A stretch of 64,000 nt of DNA from Pseudomonas sp. MWU13-2105 (GTDB lineage: Bacteria > Pseudomonadota > Gammaproteobacteria > Pseudomonadales > Pseudomonadaceae). Positions 33,457-43,369 of the stretch are shown here, piece after piece. The stretch is from contig NZ_JALLIY010000003.1 in the NCBI RefSeq assembly GCF_023242315.1, forward strand, positions 62,001 through 126,000, in the 5' to 3' direction. The translations under genes and the position numbers were made by a program. The notes under the pieces were generated by a model that ran no database searches, had not been told where the DNA came from, and saw only the letters and a program-made list of their open reading frames with translations. Position 1 is the first letter of the stretch, and the number at the start of each line of letters is the position of its first letter.

Positions 33457-35535
33457 TCAGGTCAGGCCGACAGCAGACAAGGCCATGTCGATCACCTTGA
33501 TGCCGATAAATGGAACGATCACTCCGCCCAGTCCATAGACCAACAGGTTGCGGCGCAGCAGCGAGGCCGCGCCGACCGGGCGGTATTTCACCCCTTTGAG
33601 TGCCAGGGGAATCAGGAAAATGATGATCAGCGCATTGAAAATCACCGCCGACAGCACCGCCGAGTTGGGACTGGTGAGGCCCATGATATTGAGGGCCGAG
33701 AGCTGCGGGTAAGTGGAGACAAAGGCGGCCGGTACGATGGCGAAGTACTTGGCGATGTCGTTGGCAATCGAGAAGGTGGTCAACGAACCACGGGTCATCA
33801 GCATCTGTTTGCCGGTTTCGACCACCTCGATCAGCTTGGTCGGGTTGCTGTCCAGGTCGACCATGTTGCCGGCTTCCTTGGCCGCCTGGGTGCCCGAGTT
33901 CATCGCCACGGCTACATCGGCCTGGGCCAGTGCCGGGGCATCGTTGGTGCCGTCGCCGGTCATGGCTACCAGCCGACCTTCGGCCTGGTAGCTACGGATC
34001 AGTTGCAGCTTCTGTTCGGGGGTCGCTTCCGCCAGAAAGTCATCGACCCCGGCCTCGGCGGCGATGGCGGCGGCGGTGACCCGATTGTCGCCGGTCACCA
34101 TCACCGTCTTGATGCCCATGCGCCGCAGCTCGATGAAGCGCTCCTTGATCCCGCCCTTGACGATGTCCTTGAGTTCGATCACCCCAAGCACCTTGGCCCC
34201 GTCGGCGACCACCAGCGGTGTGCTGCCCCGGCGCGCAACTTCCTCGATGCTGGTTTGCACCGCGGCTGGAAAGCTGCCGCCCAAGCTCTGGACGTGTTTG
34301 AGGATAGCCTCGCCGGCGCCTTTGCGCAGTTGCCGGGGGCCCAGGTCGACACCGCTCATGCGAGTCTGCGCGGAAAAGTGCACGAAGTGCGCATCGAGCG
34401 CCGCGATGTCCCGTTCCCGCAGGTTGAATTTTTGCTTGGCCAGCACCACGATGCTGCGCCCCTCGGGGGTTTCGTCGGCCAGGGACGCCAGTTGCGCCAC
34501 ATCGGCCAGCTCCGCCTCCTTGATATCCGGCGCCGGCAAAAAGGCCGAGGCATGGCGGTTGCCCAGGGTGATGGTGCCGGTCTTGTCGAGCAGCAGCACG
34601 TCGACATCCCCGGCGGCCTCCACGGCCCGGCCCGAGGTGGCGATGACATTGGCTTCCATCATGCGGCTCATGCCGGCCACCCCGACGGCCGATAGCAGGC
34701 CGGCGATGGTGGTGGGAATCAGGCACACCAGTAGTGAGATCAGCACGGTGAGCGAGACCGGTATACCGGATTTCGCCACAGCCACGCCGAACAACGAGAA
34801 AGGCAGTAGGGTCACCGTGACGCCGAGGAACACGATGGTCAGCGCCACCAGGAGAATCGACAGGGCGATTTCATTCGGGGTCTTTTGCCGCTTGGCGTTC
34901 TCGACCATCGCGATCATGCGGTCGACGAAGGTCTCGCCGGGATTGGCCGTGACCCGTACGACGATCCAGTCCGAGAGGACCCGGGTCCCGCCGGTCACCG
35001 CCGAGAAGTCGCCGCCACTTTCGCGGATCACCGGGGCCGACTCACCGGTGATGGCCGACTCGTCCACCGAAGCGGCGCCTTCGATCACATCGCCGTCGGC
35101 GGGGATGAGCGAGTTGGCCAGGTCGCCGGCTTCAACCACGACAATATCACCTTTGCACAGGTCGCTGGATTTGGCCAGTTGCCACTCGGCGCCGTAGCGG
35201 GGCTCGCGCAGTTTCTTGGCCCAGGTTTCCTTTTTCAGGTCGCGCAATGAGGCGGCCTGGGCCTTGCTGCGGCCTTCGGCCAGGGCCTCGGCGAAATTGG
35301 CGAACAGCACGGTGAACCACAGCCACAAGGCAATCGCCAGGATGAATCCGGTACTGGCCTCGCCCTTACCACTGAGGGCCTGGACCCACAAACCGGTGGT
35401 GATGATGGCGCCGATATAGACGACGAACATCACCGGGTTGCGCCACTGGACCCGTGGGCTGAGCTTGCGCATGGCGTCGACGACGGCGGGTCGTAGCAGG
35501 GTCGGGTCGAACAGGGAGAACGCTTGACGTGTCAT
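33457..35535 (-). CDS. kdpB: Potassium-transporting P-type ATPase subunit B
   Basis: A 692-residue catalytic subunit of the Kdp K+ pump. P-type signatures are present: the phosphorylation motif [11 protein letters not shown], the actuator [11 protein letters not shown], the nucleotide-domain [10 protein letters not shown], and the hinge [21 protein letters not shown]. Seven or so membrane helices are visible, including the paired stretch around [21 protein letters not shown] hydrolysis here drives K+ uptake through KdpA. Confidence 0.97.
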   Translation of the reverse strand: MTRQAFSLFDPTLLRPAVVDAMRKLSPRVQWRNPVMFVVYIGAIITTGLWVQALSGKGEASTGFILAIALWLWFTVLFANFAEALAEGRSKAQAASLRDLKKETWAKKLREPRYGAEWQLAKSSDLCKGDIVVVEAGDLANSLIPADGDVIEGAASVDESAITGESAPVIRESGGDFSAVTGGTRVLSDWIVVRVTANPGETFVDRMIAMVENAKRQKTPNEIALSILLVALTIVFLGVTVTLLPFSLFGVAVAKSGIPVSLTVLISLLVCLIPTTIAGLLSAVGVAGMSRMMEANVIATSGRAVEAAGDVDVLLLDKTGTITLGNRHASAFLPAPDIKEAELADVAQLASLADETPEGRSIVVLAKQKFNLRERDIAALDAHFVHFSAQTRMSGVDLGPRQLRKGAGEAILKHVQSLGGSFPAAVQTSIEEVARRGSTPLVVADGAKVLGVIELKDIVKGGIKERFIELRRMGIKTVMVTGDNRVTAAAIAAEAGVDDFLAEATPEQKLQLIRSYQAEGRLVAMTGDGTNDAPALAQADVAVAMNSGTQAAKEAGNMVDLDSNPTKLIEVVETGKQMLMTRGSLTTFSIANDIAKYFAIVPAAFVSTYPQLSALNIMGLTSPNSAVLSAVIFNALIIIFLIPLALKGVKYRPVGAASLLRRNLLVYGLGGVIVPFIGIKVIDMALSAVGLT

Positions 35536-35545
35536 GTGCCTGATC

Positions 35546-37318
35546 TCACTTGAACAGCATGAGGTGTTCGACTACCGGGCCCAGCGCCAGCGCCGGCACG
35601 TAGTTCAGCAAGCCGACCAGCAACACCGTGCCGATCAGCAGGACGACGAAGAGCATGCCGTGGGTAGGCATTGTGCCGCCGGTCACCGCCAGGCGTTTCT
35701 TGCCGGCCAGGCTGCCCGCGACCGCCAGTACCGGGACGATGACGCCGAAACGGCCAAACCAGCAGACGATGGCCAGCAACGTGTTGTAGAAGGGGGTATT
35801 GGCCGACAGGCCGGCGAAGGCGCTGCCGTTGTTGTTGGCCACCGAGGTCAGGGCATAGAGGATTTCCGAGAAACCATGAACACCGGGGTTGGCGATTCCC
35901 AGTCGGCCCGCGTCGGTCATGACGGCGATTGCGGTACCGAGCAGCACCAGCAGCGGTGTGACCAGAATGGCGATGGCGACCATCTTCATCTCGTAGGCTT
36001 CGATCTTCTTGCCCAGATACTCGGGTGTACGGCCGATCATCAGGCCGGCAATAAACACTGCGAGAATGGCGAATACCAGCATGCCGTACAGACCCGAGCC
36101 GGTCCCGCCGAATACCACCTCGCCCAGTTGCATCAACACCAGCGGCACCGCGCCGCCCAGGGGCGTGAACGAGTCGTGCATCGCATTCACCGCGCCGCAC
36201 GAGGCCGCCGTGGTCACCGCGGCGAACAGGCTTGAGGCGCTGATGCCGAAGCGCAGCTCCTTGCCTTCCATATTGCCTGCGGCATTATCGATACCCAGCG
36301 ATGAAAACTGCGGATTGCCGAGTTGCTCGTAGTGGGTGACGGCGATCACCGCGATCACGAAGAGGATGCTCATGGTTGCCAGCAGGGCCCAGCCTTGGCG
36401 CATGTCGCCGACCACGTGACCGAAGACGAAACACAGGGCGGTGGGGATCAGGAAGATGGCAATCAACTGAAAGAAATTGGTGACGGCGGAGGGGTTCTCA
36501 TAGGGGTGCGCCGAGTTGGCGTTGAAGAAGCCGCCACCATTGGTGCCGAGCATCTTGATCGCCTCCTGGGAGGCCACCGGCCCCATGGGGATGGTCTGTT
36601 TATCGGTGCTGCTGGCTACGGTCAGCGGATTGCCCTTGGCATCGACGCTCGGCTGGCCCGCGGCGTCGAGCACCGGGGCCTGGTATTGCATGACCTCCAG
36701 CGTGGTGACGTCCTTGTACGGATCAAGGTTCTGGATCGCCCCCTGGCTCACATAGAACAGCGCGAAAATCAGCGACAATGGTAGCAGGACCCACAGGGTG
36801 ATCCGGGTGAGGTCGGCCCAGGCATTGCCGATACTGTCGACACTGTGCCGTGCAAACCCACGGACCAGGGCAATCGCCACGACGATCCCGGTGGCGGCGG
36901 ACATGAAATTCTGCACGGTCAAGGCGAGCATCTGGGTCAGGTAACTCATCGCCGACTCGCCGCTATAGGCTTGCCAGTTGGTATTGGTGACGAAACTGGC
37001 GGCGGTATTGAACGACGAGTCCGGGGTGATGGCGGCGAACCCTTGCGGGTTGAACGGCAGCACGCCTTGCAGCCGCTGCAAGGCATAAACCGCCAACAGC
37101 CCCAGGCTATTGAACAGGATCAGGGCCAGGGCGTACTGCAGCCAGCTCATCTGCGTATCAGGCTGGACGCCGGCCAGCCGATACAGCGGTGACTCGAGGC
37201 GCGAACCGAAGGTGAAGCGGCCCTCCATCACGGTGGTCAGCCAGCGCCCCAGCGGCCAGGCGAGAATAACCAGGAGCAAAAGAAAGGCCCCGAGCAGGCC
37301 CCAGGCTTGAGTAGTCAC
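35546..37318 (-). CDS. kdpA: Potassium-transporting ATPase subunit A
   Basis: The potassium-binding, channel-like membrane subunit, 590 residues and about ten helices. Selectivity-filter-type repeats are visible: [49 protein letters not shown] and [13 protein letters not shown]. The start codon is GTG 37318 (MTTQAWGLL) and overlaps the kdpF stop as GTGA. It is slightly longer than most KdpA proteins because of an insertion near residues 220-245. Confidence 0.96.
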   Translation of the reverse strand: MTTQAWGLLGAFLLLLVILAWPLGRWLTTVMEGRFTFGSRLESPLYRLAGVQPDTQMSWLQYALALILFNSLGLLAVYALQRLQGVLPFNPQGFAAITPDSSFNTAASFVTNTNWQAYSGESAMSYLTQMLALTVQNFMSAATGIVVAIALVRGFARHSVDSIGNAWADLTRITLWVLLPLSLIFALFYVSQGAIQNLDPYKDVTTLEVMQYQAPVLDAAGQPSVDAKGNPLTVASSTDKQTIPMGPVASQEAIKMLGTNGGGFFNANSAHPYENPSAVTNFFQLIAIFLIPTALCFVFGHVVGDMRQGWALLATMSILFVIAVIAVTHYEQLGNPQFSSLGIDNAAGNMEGKELRFGISASSLFAAVTTAASCGAVNAMHDSFTPLGGAVPLVLMQLGEVVFGGTGSGLYGMLVFAILAVFIAGLMIGRTPEYLGKKIEAYEMKMVAIAILVTPLLVLLGTAIAVMTDAGRLGIANPGVHGFSEILYALTSVANNNGSAFAGLSANTPFYNTLLAIVCWFGRFGVIVPVLAVAGSLAGKKRLAVTGGTMPTHGMLFVVLLIGTVLLVGLLNYVPALALGPVVEHLMLFK

Positions 37319-37407
37319 AGGAAGTCCTCCGGAAACAGCAGCGCGGCGACCAGGTAAACCAGCAGGCCGGCTGCTATCAGGCCACCCAATAGATAGAAGG
37401 CGGTCAT
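37315..37407 (-). CDS. kdpF: Potassium-transporting ATPase subunit F
   Basis: A 30-residue single-helix membrane peptide, [20 protein letters not shown] then [10 protein letters not shown]. It matches KdpF in length, hydrophobicity and the conserved FPEDF ending; KdpF stabilises the KdpABC complex. It has a strong AAGGAG site, overlaps kdpA at its stop and overlaps the upstream peptide gene at its start. Confidence 0.93.
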   Translation of the reverse strand: MTAFYLLGGLIAAGLLVYLVAALLFPEDFL

Positions 37408-37499
37408 GACCGTCTCCTTTTCAGCGCCGCGCAGCCATACGCCATGCCCACCAGGCTGATGAAGAACAGTGCAGCGAGTACCAAAAAGATCAGGTCCAT
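37404..37499 (-). CDS. 31-residue membrane peptide encoded ahead of kdpF
   Basis: A short frame from ATG 37499 encodes [20 protein letters not shown], then [11 protein letters not shown]: one hydrophobic helix and a positively charged tail. AGGGA lies just upstream of the ATG. Its stop overlaps the kdpF start as ATGA, so the two are translationally coupled. Peptides of this kind are sometimes seen ahead of kdpF in pseudomonads. An additional Kdp accessory subunit is possible; a pure translational leader is the alternative. Confidence 0.65.
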   Translation of the reverse strand: MDLIFLVLAALFFISLVGMAYGCAALKRRRS

Positions 37500-37766
37500 G
37501 GCATTCCCTCCAGTGATGGAGGGAGCATAGACGGACATTTCGATGTGGGCTCGCTGACCACGGCATTGGGGGCTGCCGGTTCACCAGGCCCGGCATGCCC
37601 GGGGACTTCTGGCGCCGGCGGGCATTATTGTAGGGGGCTATGTCTTGCAGTTCGGCAAGTCCGTATCCAGGGTGAAGGCGCGGATGACAGTGTCAGATCC
37701 AACCTGGTTTATTTGAAACTTCAAACCACAGGTTGAGAGCTGCCGATTGAGCAGCGCAGCCTTGGA
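37500..37766. promoter_or_regulatory. Region upstream of the kdp operon
   Basis: A 267-base gap between the kdp operon start and the end of the coiled-coil gene. It should hold the KdpE-dependent promoter. No clear -35/-10 pair or operator palindrome could be assigned by eye. Confidence 0.3.
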
Positions 37767-38408
37767 TCAGCTTGGCGATTTGCCAGAAACATAATCGAAA
37801 GTTAGCTTTCCTAGCGGAATAACGATGGTTATGAAAATCAGACTGATTTGCCAGTACACAAGCGTCAGGCCTTTATCGATTTTAGAATTCAAGTCTGAAA
37901 TGGACCTCTTCAGTTCGTTGTCCACATCCTTGATTTCAGATCGAATGTCGGCGCTTCTTCTGTCTATTGCAGCTTCCAGTGCTTGAGTACGGGTTTCAAT
38001 TTTCACACCGACATCTTTTATTTTGTTGTGAAGCTCGTTGCCTTGCTTTTCCATTGCAAGCCGGAACTCGTGCCCTTGTTGTTCTATTGCAGACTGGAGC
38101 TTGTGACCCTGTTGTTCCATTGCAGACTGGAACTCATGTCTCTGTTGCTCCATTGCAAACCGGAGTGCGTGCCCTTGTTTTTCCATCGCAATTCGAAATT
38201 CGCTGCCTTGCTCCTTGATCTCGGCACGAAGCTCATCCCCTTAATTGACAATCACTTGGCTGAGCGTGTCTATCCGTTCGCCTTGGGCTTTGACTGTATC
38301 TCCAAGCTCTTTGATCGAGCCGCGCAGTTCTCGGCCCAGGTCCACGGCTTTTTGGATCAGCTGTTTCTCCGTTCGTATCAGAGCGGATTTTGATGCGAGG
38401 TTTTGCAC
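37767..38408 (-). pseudogene. Hendecad coiled-coil, tail-anchored membrane protein interrupted by an in-frame TAA
   Basis: A single frame runs from GTG 38408 (SD GGGAGG five bases upstream) to the stop at 37767, broken once by TAA at 38241-38243. The N-terminal part reads VQNLASKSALIRTEKQL and ends SQVIVN. After the stop, 11-residue units follow: GDELRAEIKEQ, GSEFRIAMEKQ, GHALRFAMEQQ, RHEFQSAMEQQ, GHKLQSAIEQQ, GHEFRLAMEKQ. The TAA falls exactly where the repeat wants glutamine (CAA). The C-terminus has one membrane helix (LVYWQISLIFITIVIPLG). Reinitiation at ATG 38186 would give a 139-residue product. Function unknown; DUF1640-like architecture. Confidence 0.65.
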
Positions 38409-38742
38409 TTAGGCCTCCCATACCTCTGCGACGGCTTTGGTTTTTCCGGTGGTGTGCTATCACGACCGCTTGGGGCGGTGCTGTCGACGACAGCGAGCCC
38501 GGCCAAATAATTGATCCAGACACTCTGGGTGAAATAGTCGGCCGCTTCCTGGGTGGGCGTGGGAAATGCTCTAGCTTATTGCGTGCAGATAGACGTGCGC
38601 GACGGGGAGCCACGCAAAGAGCCGGGGAGGCGGTTTTCTTCAGCCAAAACGCGGAATACGAAAACCGCCTATTCGCTTGAAAAGGCGGCCCGGTGGCTCC
38701 GACCGGATCCGCTCTAAACGCTCATCCGTGGATGGGAAACCA
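38409..38742. other. Intergenic region
   Basis: About 330 bases. It contains the ribosome site of the coiled-coil gene at 38410-38420 and the BASS terminator at 38661-38689. A minus-strand frame (AADYFTQSVWINYL) looks faintly protein-like and may be a relic, but no family could be named. Confidence 0.3.
38661..38689 (-). terminator. Terminator of the BASS transporter gene
   Basis: On the minus strand CCGCCT and AGGCGG pair across a 12-base loop and are followed by TTTTCG. It lies about 55 bases after the transporter stop. Confidence 0.5.
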
Positions 38743-39741
38743 TCAAGGATCGACCTGGCCCATCAATTCGGCCACCGACTCCGGCCGTTTTGCATAACGC
38801 TGCGCCAGCACCGCACAGACCATCAGTTGAATCTGGTGGAACAGCATCAGCGGCAGGATCAGCACGCCGATGGTGCTGCCGGCGAACAGTACCTGGGCCA
38901 TCGGCACGCCGGTGGCCAGGCTTTTCTTCGAACCGCAGAAGAGGATGGTGATGCGGTCTTCCTGGTCGAAGCCAAAGGCCTTGCCCAGCACGGTGGATGC
39001 CAGCAGCACCAAAGCGAGTATCACACCGCAGACCAGCACCAGGCCGGCCAGGTCCCGGAGCGGGATCTGATGCCAGATGCCTTCGTTTACCGCTTCGCTG
39101 AAAGCGCTGTAGACCACCAGCAGGATCGAGCCTTGGTCGACGAACTTCAACCAGGTTTTGTTACGTCCCACCCAGGCGCCGATCCAGCGCCGGGCGATCT
39201 GCCCGGCAATGAATGGCAGCAGCAATTGCACGCTGATTTTCAGGATGGCATCCAGGGTCGAGCCGCCACTGCCATGCACATTCAGCAGCAAGGTCACCAG
39301 CAACGGTGTGAGGAAGATACCGAACAGGCTCGACGCCGCCGCACTGCAAATCGCCGCCGGCACATTGCCTCGTGCCAGGGACGTAAAGGCAATTGCCGAC
39401 TGCACCGTGGCCGGCAGGGCGCAGAGGTAGAGCATGCCCATATACAGCTTGTCGCCGATCAGTGGCGACAGCAGCGGCTTGAGCGCGACGCCGATCAGGG
39501 GGAACAGGACAAAGGTCAGGCCGAACACCAGAAGATGCAGGCGCCAGTGGCCGGCGCCGGCGATGATCGATTCGCGCGACAGCTTGGCGCCATGCAGGAA
39601 GAACAGCAGGGCAATAGCGATATTGGTCAGCCAGCTGAAACCGACGGCGACCTGGCCGCTGGCAGGCAGGAAGCTGGCGAGAAGCACCACGCTGACCAGG
39701 GTCAGGGTGAAGTTGTCGGGCAAGAAGCGAGGGCGGGTCAT
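38743..39741 (-). CDS. Bile acid:sodium symporter (BASS) family transporter, YfeH-like
   Basis: A 332-residue inner-membrane transporter with about ten helices of the SBF-like type. Landmarks are MTRPRFLPDNFTL, FFLHGAKLSRESI, CALPATVQSAIAFTSLARGN, the LLLPFIAGQIARRW region and CGSKKSLATGVPMAQVLF near the end, as in YfeH-type members. ATG 39741 is chosen; ATG 39753 would add four residues. Substrate unknown; bile-acid transport itself is not implied. It appears monocistronic with its own terminator. Confidence 0.88.
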   Translation of the reverse strand: MTRPRFLPDNFTLTLVSVVLLASFLPASGQVAVGFSWLTNIAIALLFFLHGAKLSRESIIAGAGHWRLHLLVFGLTFVLFPLIGVALKPLLSPLIGDKLYMGMLYLCALPATVQSAIAFTSLARGNVPAAICSAAASSLFGIFLTPLLVTLLLNVHGSGGSTLDAILKISVQLLLPFIAGQIARRWIGAWVGRNKTWLKFVDQGSILLVVYSAFSEAVNEGIWHQIPLRDLAGLVLVCGVILALVLLASTVLGKAFGFDQEDRITILFCGSKKSLATGVPMAQVLFAGSTIGVLILPLMLFHQIQLMVCAVLAQRYAKRPESVAELMGQVDP

Positions 39742-39998
39742 CAGGCACGTCATCCACGGGCAAAAACAGTAGATGGACTTTAGCCTGTCTGCCGATTGCC
39801 GACTAACGCCAATAAGTCCATGAATGTCGCCTAACGGACATAACGTAGCGCCCAGCCGTATTCATGGCCACGCTCCGGGAAAAAAGCCGGAAGGCCCGCA
39901 TGGCCCCTGACTCCGGGGCGATGCAGGCGAGTTTCAGAGGACCGTCGTCAGTTTTGTTCGAGCGCTGCATTCCAATCCAGCATGTTTTCTCCCATGGC

Positions 39999-40772
39999 TC
40001 AGATACGGCCGGCAGTGACGCCGCCATCGACGGGCAATACGGTGCCGGTAATCCACGACGCCTGTTCCGAAGCCATGAACAGGATGGCCTCGGCCACATC
40101 GCCAGGCTGACCGTTGCGACCCAGCGGGTGGAAGGCGTTGAAGGTCGGCAACACGGCCTTGACTTGTTCGCTGTCCATGAAGGTGTTGTACACCGGCGTT
40201 TCGACCACGGCGGGGGCGACGGTGTTGATGCGGATATTCGACGACGCCAGCTCGATGGCCAGGTTGCGGGTCAGGGCATGGACGCCGGCATTGGCTGCCG
40301 AGTAGGCCGCCGACGGCGTCGCGCCAATGGCTTGCAGGGCCCACAGGGAACCGGTCTGCACGATGGCGCCGCCGCCGCGTTGCTGCATGGCTTTGGCGGC
40401 CGCCTGGGCCATGAAGAATTTGCCCTTGAGGATGATATCGACGAAGCCGTCATATTCCTGCTCGTCCAGCTCGAGGAAAGGTTTGGGGTTAAACACACCC
40501 GCGTTGTTGATCAGAATATCGACGCCGCCGAACTCGGCGCTGGCCAGCTCGACCAGGGCCTGGGCCGTGGCGGGCTTGGCGATATCGGCCGCGAGGAAAC
40601 GCACTTGCTTGCCGGTGGGGTCGATCTGCGCGGCGGCTTTTTCCAGTTTCGCCGCGTCACGGCCGCTGATCACCACGCTGGCGCCTTCGGCCACCAGGCG
40701 TTGCGCCACTTCCTTGCCGATGCCTGAACCGCCGCCGGTGACGATGGCGACCTTGGAAGAAAATCTTTTCAT
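39999..40772 (-). CDS. Short-chain dehydrogenase/reductase with YxxxN instead of YxxxK
   Basis: SDR-fold protein of 257 residues. The cofactor motif TGGGSGIG, NNAG (ILINNAGVF) and the catalytic-serine region VQTGSLWAL are present. The active-site segment reads AAYSAANAGVHAL: tyrosine is kept, but the lysine position is asparagine (AAT). The C-terminal VLPVDGGVTAG is normal. It is divergent from the LysR gene at 40929, probably its regulator. It may be impaired, since the lysine normally positions the cofactor and lowers the tyrosine pKa. Confidence 0.88.
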   Translation of the reverse strand: MKRFSSKVAIVTGGGSGIGKEVAQRLVAEGASVVISGRDAAKLEKAAAQIDPTGKQVRFLAADIAKPATAQALVELASAEFGGVDILINNAGVFNPKPFLELDEQEYDGFVDIILKGKFFMAQAAAKAMQQRGGGAIVQTGSLWALQAIGATPSAAYSAANAGVHALTRNLAIELASSNIRINTVAPAVVETPVYNTFMDSEQVKAVLPTFNAFHPLGRNGQPGDVAEAILFMASEQASWITGTVLPVDGGVTAGRI

Positions 40773-40928
40773 GTTTTTGCCCTGTGCTGGGTGGATGAAA
40801 TAACCTGAACCGTTCTACGCTTGGGTCTTCATTGCTGTAGTGCTTCGGCTTGGGTGCTATTCTTCGCCTTGCCGGCAGGGCTCACAAATCAGAAGTTTTT
40901 TCCATTCATTAAAGAAAATCTTTAGCAG

Positions 40929-41852
40929 ATGGCCACGCCAACCTATCTCAACGCGCTTCGCGCATTCGAAGCGGCTGCCCGGCACCAGAGCTTTTCGGCC
41001 GCGGCCGCGGAGCTTCATGTCACTTCCGCGGCCGTAGGGCAGCAGGTGCGCACGCTGGAAGCGTGGCTGGGGGTTGCGCTGTTCAATCGTGCTTCGAGTG
41101 GTTCGGCGCGGCTGGTGCTGACCGATGTCGCACGCAAGGCGCTGCCGGATATTCGTGAGGGTTTTGAGCGCCTGAGCATTGGGCTGGCGCGCTTGAAGGA
41201 GGGGTCGCTCAGCACCGGGCTGACCGTAACGGTGAGCCCGGCGTTCGCCGCCAAGTGGCTGTTGCCGCGGATCGAGCGTTTCCAACTGGCCTATCCGCAG
41301 ACCGATGTGCTGTTGGACACCAATCTCAGGCCCGTGGACTTCATTGCCGAAGGCATGGACATCGGCGTGCGTTATGGCGCGGGACGTTGGCCGGGATTGA
41401 CCGCGATCAAATTGATGGACGAGGAAATGTACCCGGTGTGCGCGCCCAGCTATCCATTGCTCAAGGCCGGGCGATTATCGGGCAAGCGCCTGGCCGAGGC
41501 GACACTGATCCATGATTTGTCGATGGCCGGCGATCCGGCCTACCCGACGTGGCGGACCTGGCTCGATGTTTCGGGATACGGCGATATCCAGGCGGAACAC
41601 GGGCTGCGCATCAACAACTCGGCGGCCGTGCTGCAAGCGGCCATCGATGGCCAGGGCCTGGCCCTGGGGCGCAGCGTGATGTTGCGCGAAGACCTGGCGG
41701 CGGGGCGGTTGATCCGCCCCTTTGGCGAAGCCAGTCATCCATTGGTGTTTGCCTACTACATTGTCTATCGACCCGAGATGGAGGGGTTGGCAAAGATCCA
41801 GGCGTTTCGCGACTGGCTACTTGAACAGGCGTCCCCCAGCGTTGGAGGTTGA
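40929..41852 (+). CDS. LysR family regulator (GcvA-like)
   Basis: A 307-residue LysR regulator of the GcvA subgroup: helix-turn-helix in ARHQSFSAAAAELHVTSAAV, then the effector domain with LTVTVSPAFAAKWLLPRI and the GcvA-like GMDIGVRYGAGRWPGL. It is divergent from the SDR gene at 39999. An 11-base sequence (TTAAAGAAAAT) stands just before its start (40909-40919) and again just after its stop (41867-41877). Confidence 0.92.
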   Translation: MATPTYLNALRAFEAAARHQSFSAAAAELHVTSAAVGQQVRTLEAWLGVALFNRASSGSARLVLTDVARKALPDIREGFERLSIGLARLKEGSLSTGLTVTVSPAFAAKWLLPRIERFQLAYPQTDVLLDTNLRPVDFIAEGMDIGVRYGAGRWPGLTAIKLMDEEMYPVCAPSYPLLKAGRLSGKRLAEATLIHDLSMAGDPAYPTWRTWLDVSGYGDIQAEHGLRINNSAAVLQAAIDGQGLALGRSVMLREDLAAGRLIRPFGEASHPLVFAYYIVYRPEMEGLAKIQAFRDWLLEQASPSVGG

Positions 41853-41888
41853 GTTCCTCGCTTTCCTTAAAGAAAATATTACCCGTGC

Positions 41889-42965
41889 CTATTTCAGGTA
41901 ACAGGCCCCGATCCAGTCCTGAGGGTTGGGTACCAGTTGCCGGGCCAGGGGCAAGTAGCGCGCATCCAGTTGCGCGGCCAGCCAGTAGAGCTTGTTGCTG
42001 CTTTTCGGCTCCCAGGTGCCGCTGTACCCGGCCTCTCCGACGTTGGCACGGTCGCGGTCAAACTTCACGCTGGTATGCACGAACTCCTGATGGCTGCGTT
42101 GACCGTTGGCATAGGGCACCAGCCAATCGAGCGAACGGACCAGGGAGGAACCGGTGGGGGCGGTGTAAGTCAGCCAGTTGCCACCGTAGGGCTTGGCCGC
42201 CAGGGCCGCCTGGACCAATGGCTCCAGGTCATAGACGACGTAGTGCAGTGCATCGCGCTCCCTGAAGTCGAACACCGAACCATCCGCCCGGAGATTGTCC
42301 GCCACCTGTTGCTGGAACAGCTGGAAGGCCTGCTCCAGCATGGCCCGATCAGCCAGCGCGGCGGCGGCCAGGGTCACCAGCTTGACGCGATGGCTCTGCC
42401 AGTTATTGATATTTTTACTGCTCTTGGAGCCATGGGACTGTCGAATCTGCGCCATGTAGCCGTTGCCGAGTTGGCGTAGGAAGGCCTGGCTGGCCTCTCG
42501 CGTTTCCGGGCGCAGCGCGCTGGCGGTGAGGGTGTAGGCATCGATCAGTTGATCGAGATTGGTTTCGTCGATCGGGTTGAAGTCCGGCTGATAGGTGCGG
42601 GTCCAGGCGGCCAGTGCCTCGTCGACCTGTTGCAGATAACGCGGGTCGGCGCTCAGGCGCCAGGCCAAGGCGGCCTGGCGCAGTACCGGCCAGTCCTTTT
42701 CCGCCGCGATGCTCTGCTCGCGAATGCCCTGGTTCGGCAGGGTACCTTCCGTATGCAGATGGGGCAGGGCGTGGATGCCATCGCCGAGATGTCCTTGTGC
42801 GGCAGCCAGCAGATGCTTGGCGGATGGGCTGGTGGCAGCGGGCTGGCAGAGGTTCATGATCTGAGGTGAGGCGGCGACAGTTGAGGCTGCGCTCGAGAAG
42901 GTGCTGAGCAATGTTGCGCTGATGCCGAAGACCCATGTTGCTGTACCGGGAAAAACTCGTGACAT
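41889..42965 (-). CDS. Alginate lyase family (PL5-like) secreted protein
   Basis: A 358-residue exported protein with a signal peptide (VFGISATLLSTFSSAASTVAA). The alpha/alpha-barrel has the family signatures NINNWQSHRVKL, DGSVFDFRERDALHYVVYDL and CYLK near the C-terminus. PL5-type alginate lyases keep an Asn-His pair and a tyrosine; NNWQSH and HYVVYD could supply these. It may be a periplasmic polysaccharide lyase or a related enzyme with another uronic polymer as substrate. It stands alone, far from any alginate genes in view. Confidence 0.8.
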   Translation of the reverse strand: MSRVFPGTATWVFGISATLLSTFSSAASTVAASPQIMNLCQPAATSPSAKHLLAAAQGHLGDGIHALPHLHTEGTLPNQGIREQSIAAEKDWPVLRQAALAWRLSADPRYLQQVDEALAAWTRTYQPDFNPIDETNLDQLIDAYTLTASALRPETREASQAFLRQLGNGYMAQIRQSHGSKSSKNINNWQSHRVKLVTLAAAALADRAMLEQAFQLFQQQVADNLRADGSVFDFRERDALHYVVYDLEPLVQAALAAKPYGGNWLTYTAPTGSSLVRSLDWLVPYANGQRSHQEFVHTSVKFDRDRANVGEAGYSGTWEPKSSNKLYWLAAQLDARYLPLARQLVPNPQDWIGACYLK

Positions 42966-43021
42966 GCTCTATCTCAACGTTTGGTAGGTGAAACCAGTGC
43001 TGCTGGCGAGTGGTGGAAAAA

Positions 43022-43369
43022 TTAGCACAGCGTGGTTTCTTGCTTGATGAAACCGGCGAGCGGTGGGCCGAGGCCGGCTTGCTCGCAGGCCATGAAACGA
43101 CGCCAGTCGGTGGATTGCGGCGTGTCGTGCAGGAACGACATGAAGACCCCGAGAATTCCCAGGTAGCGCTCGATCAATATCGGGTCATCGGCGTGAGGAT
43201 CGTTCAGCGCCGCTTCGGCGGCCGCGACCACGTCCGTCAGCTGCGCCCAGAGCTGCGCGAGGATGTGCTCGACGCAGGCCAGGTAAACCCCTTCCTTGTT
43301 GTCGAAATAGTATTGCAGCGCCGGTGCATTGACCCCGGCGGCGGTCGCGATCTGGCGCGTGGCGGCTGA
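43022..43369 (-). pseudogene. TetR family regulator remnant
   Basis: Minus-strand reading from 43369 gives SAATRQIATAAGVNAPALQY, then YFDNKEGVYLACV, the recognition half of a TetR-type helix-turn-helix, continuing into an effector part (RYLGILGVFMSFLHDT, RRFMACEQAG) that stops early at 43022. The first 25-30 residues are missing and the C-terminus is short for the CecR-like group it resembles. It abuts head-on the efflux-channel remnant, with the junction at 43369/43370. Confidence 0.75.

Noticed and set aside
38677..39783. Plus-strand frame opposite the BASS transporter
   Set aside because: Composition artefact opposite a real membrane-protein gene.
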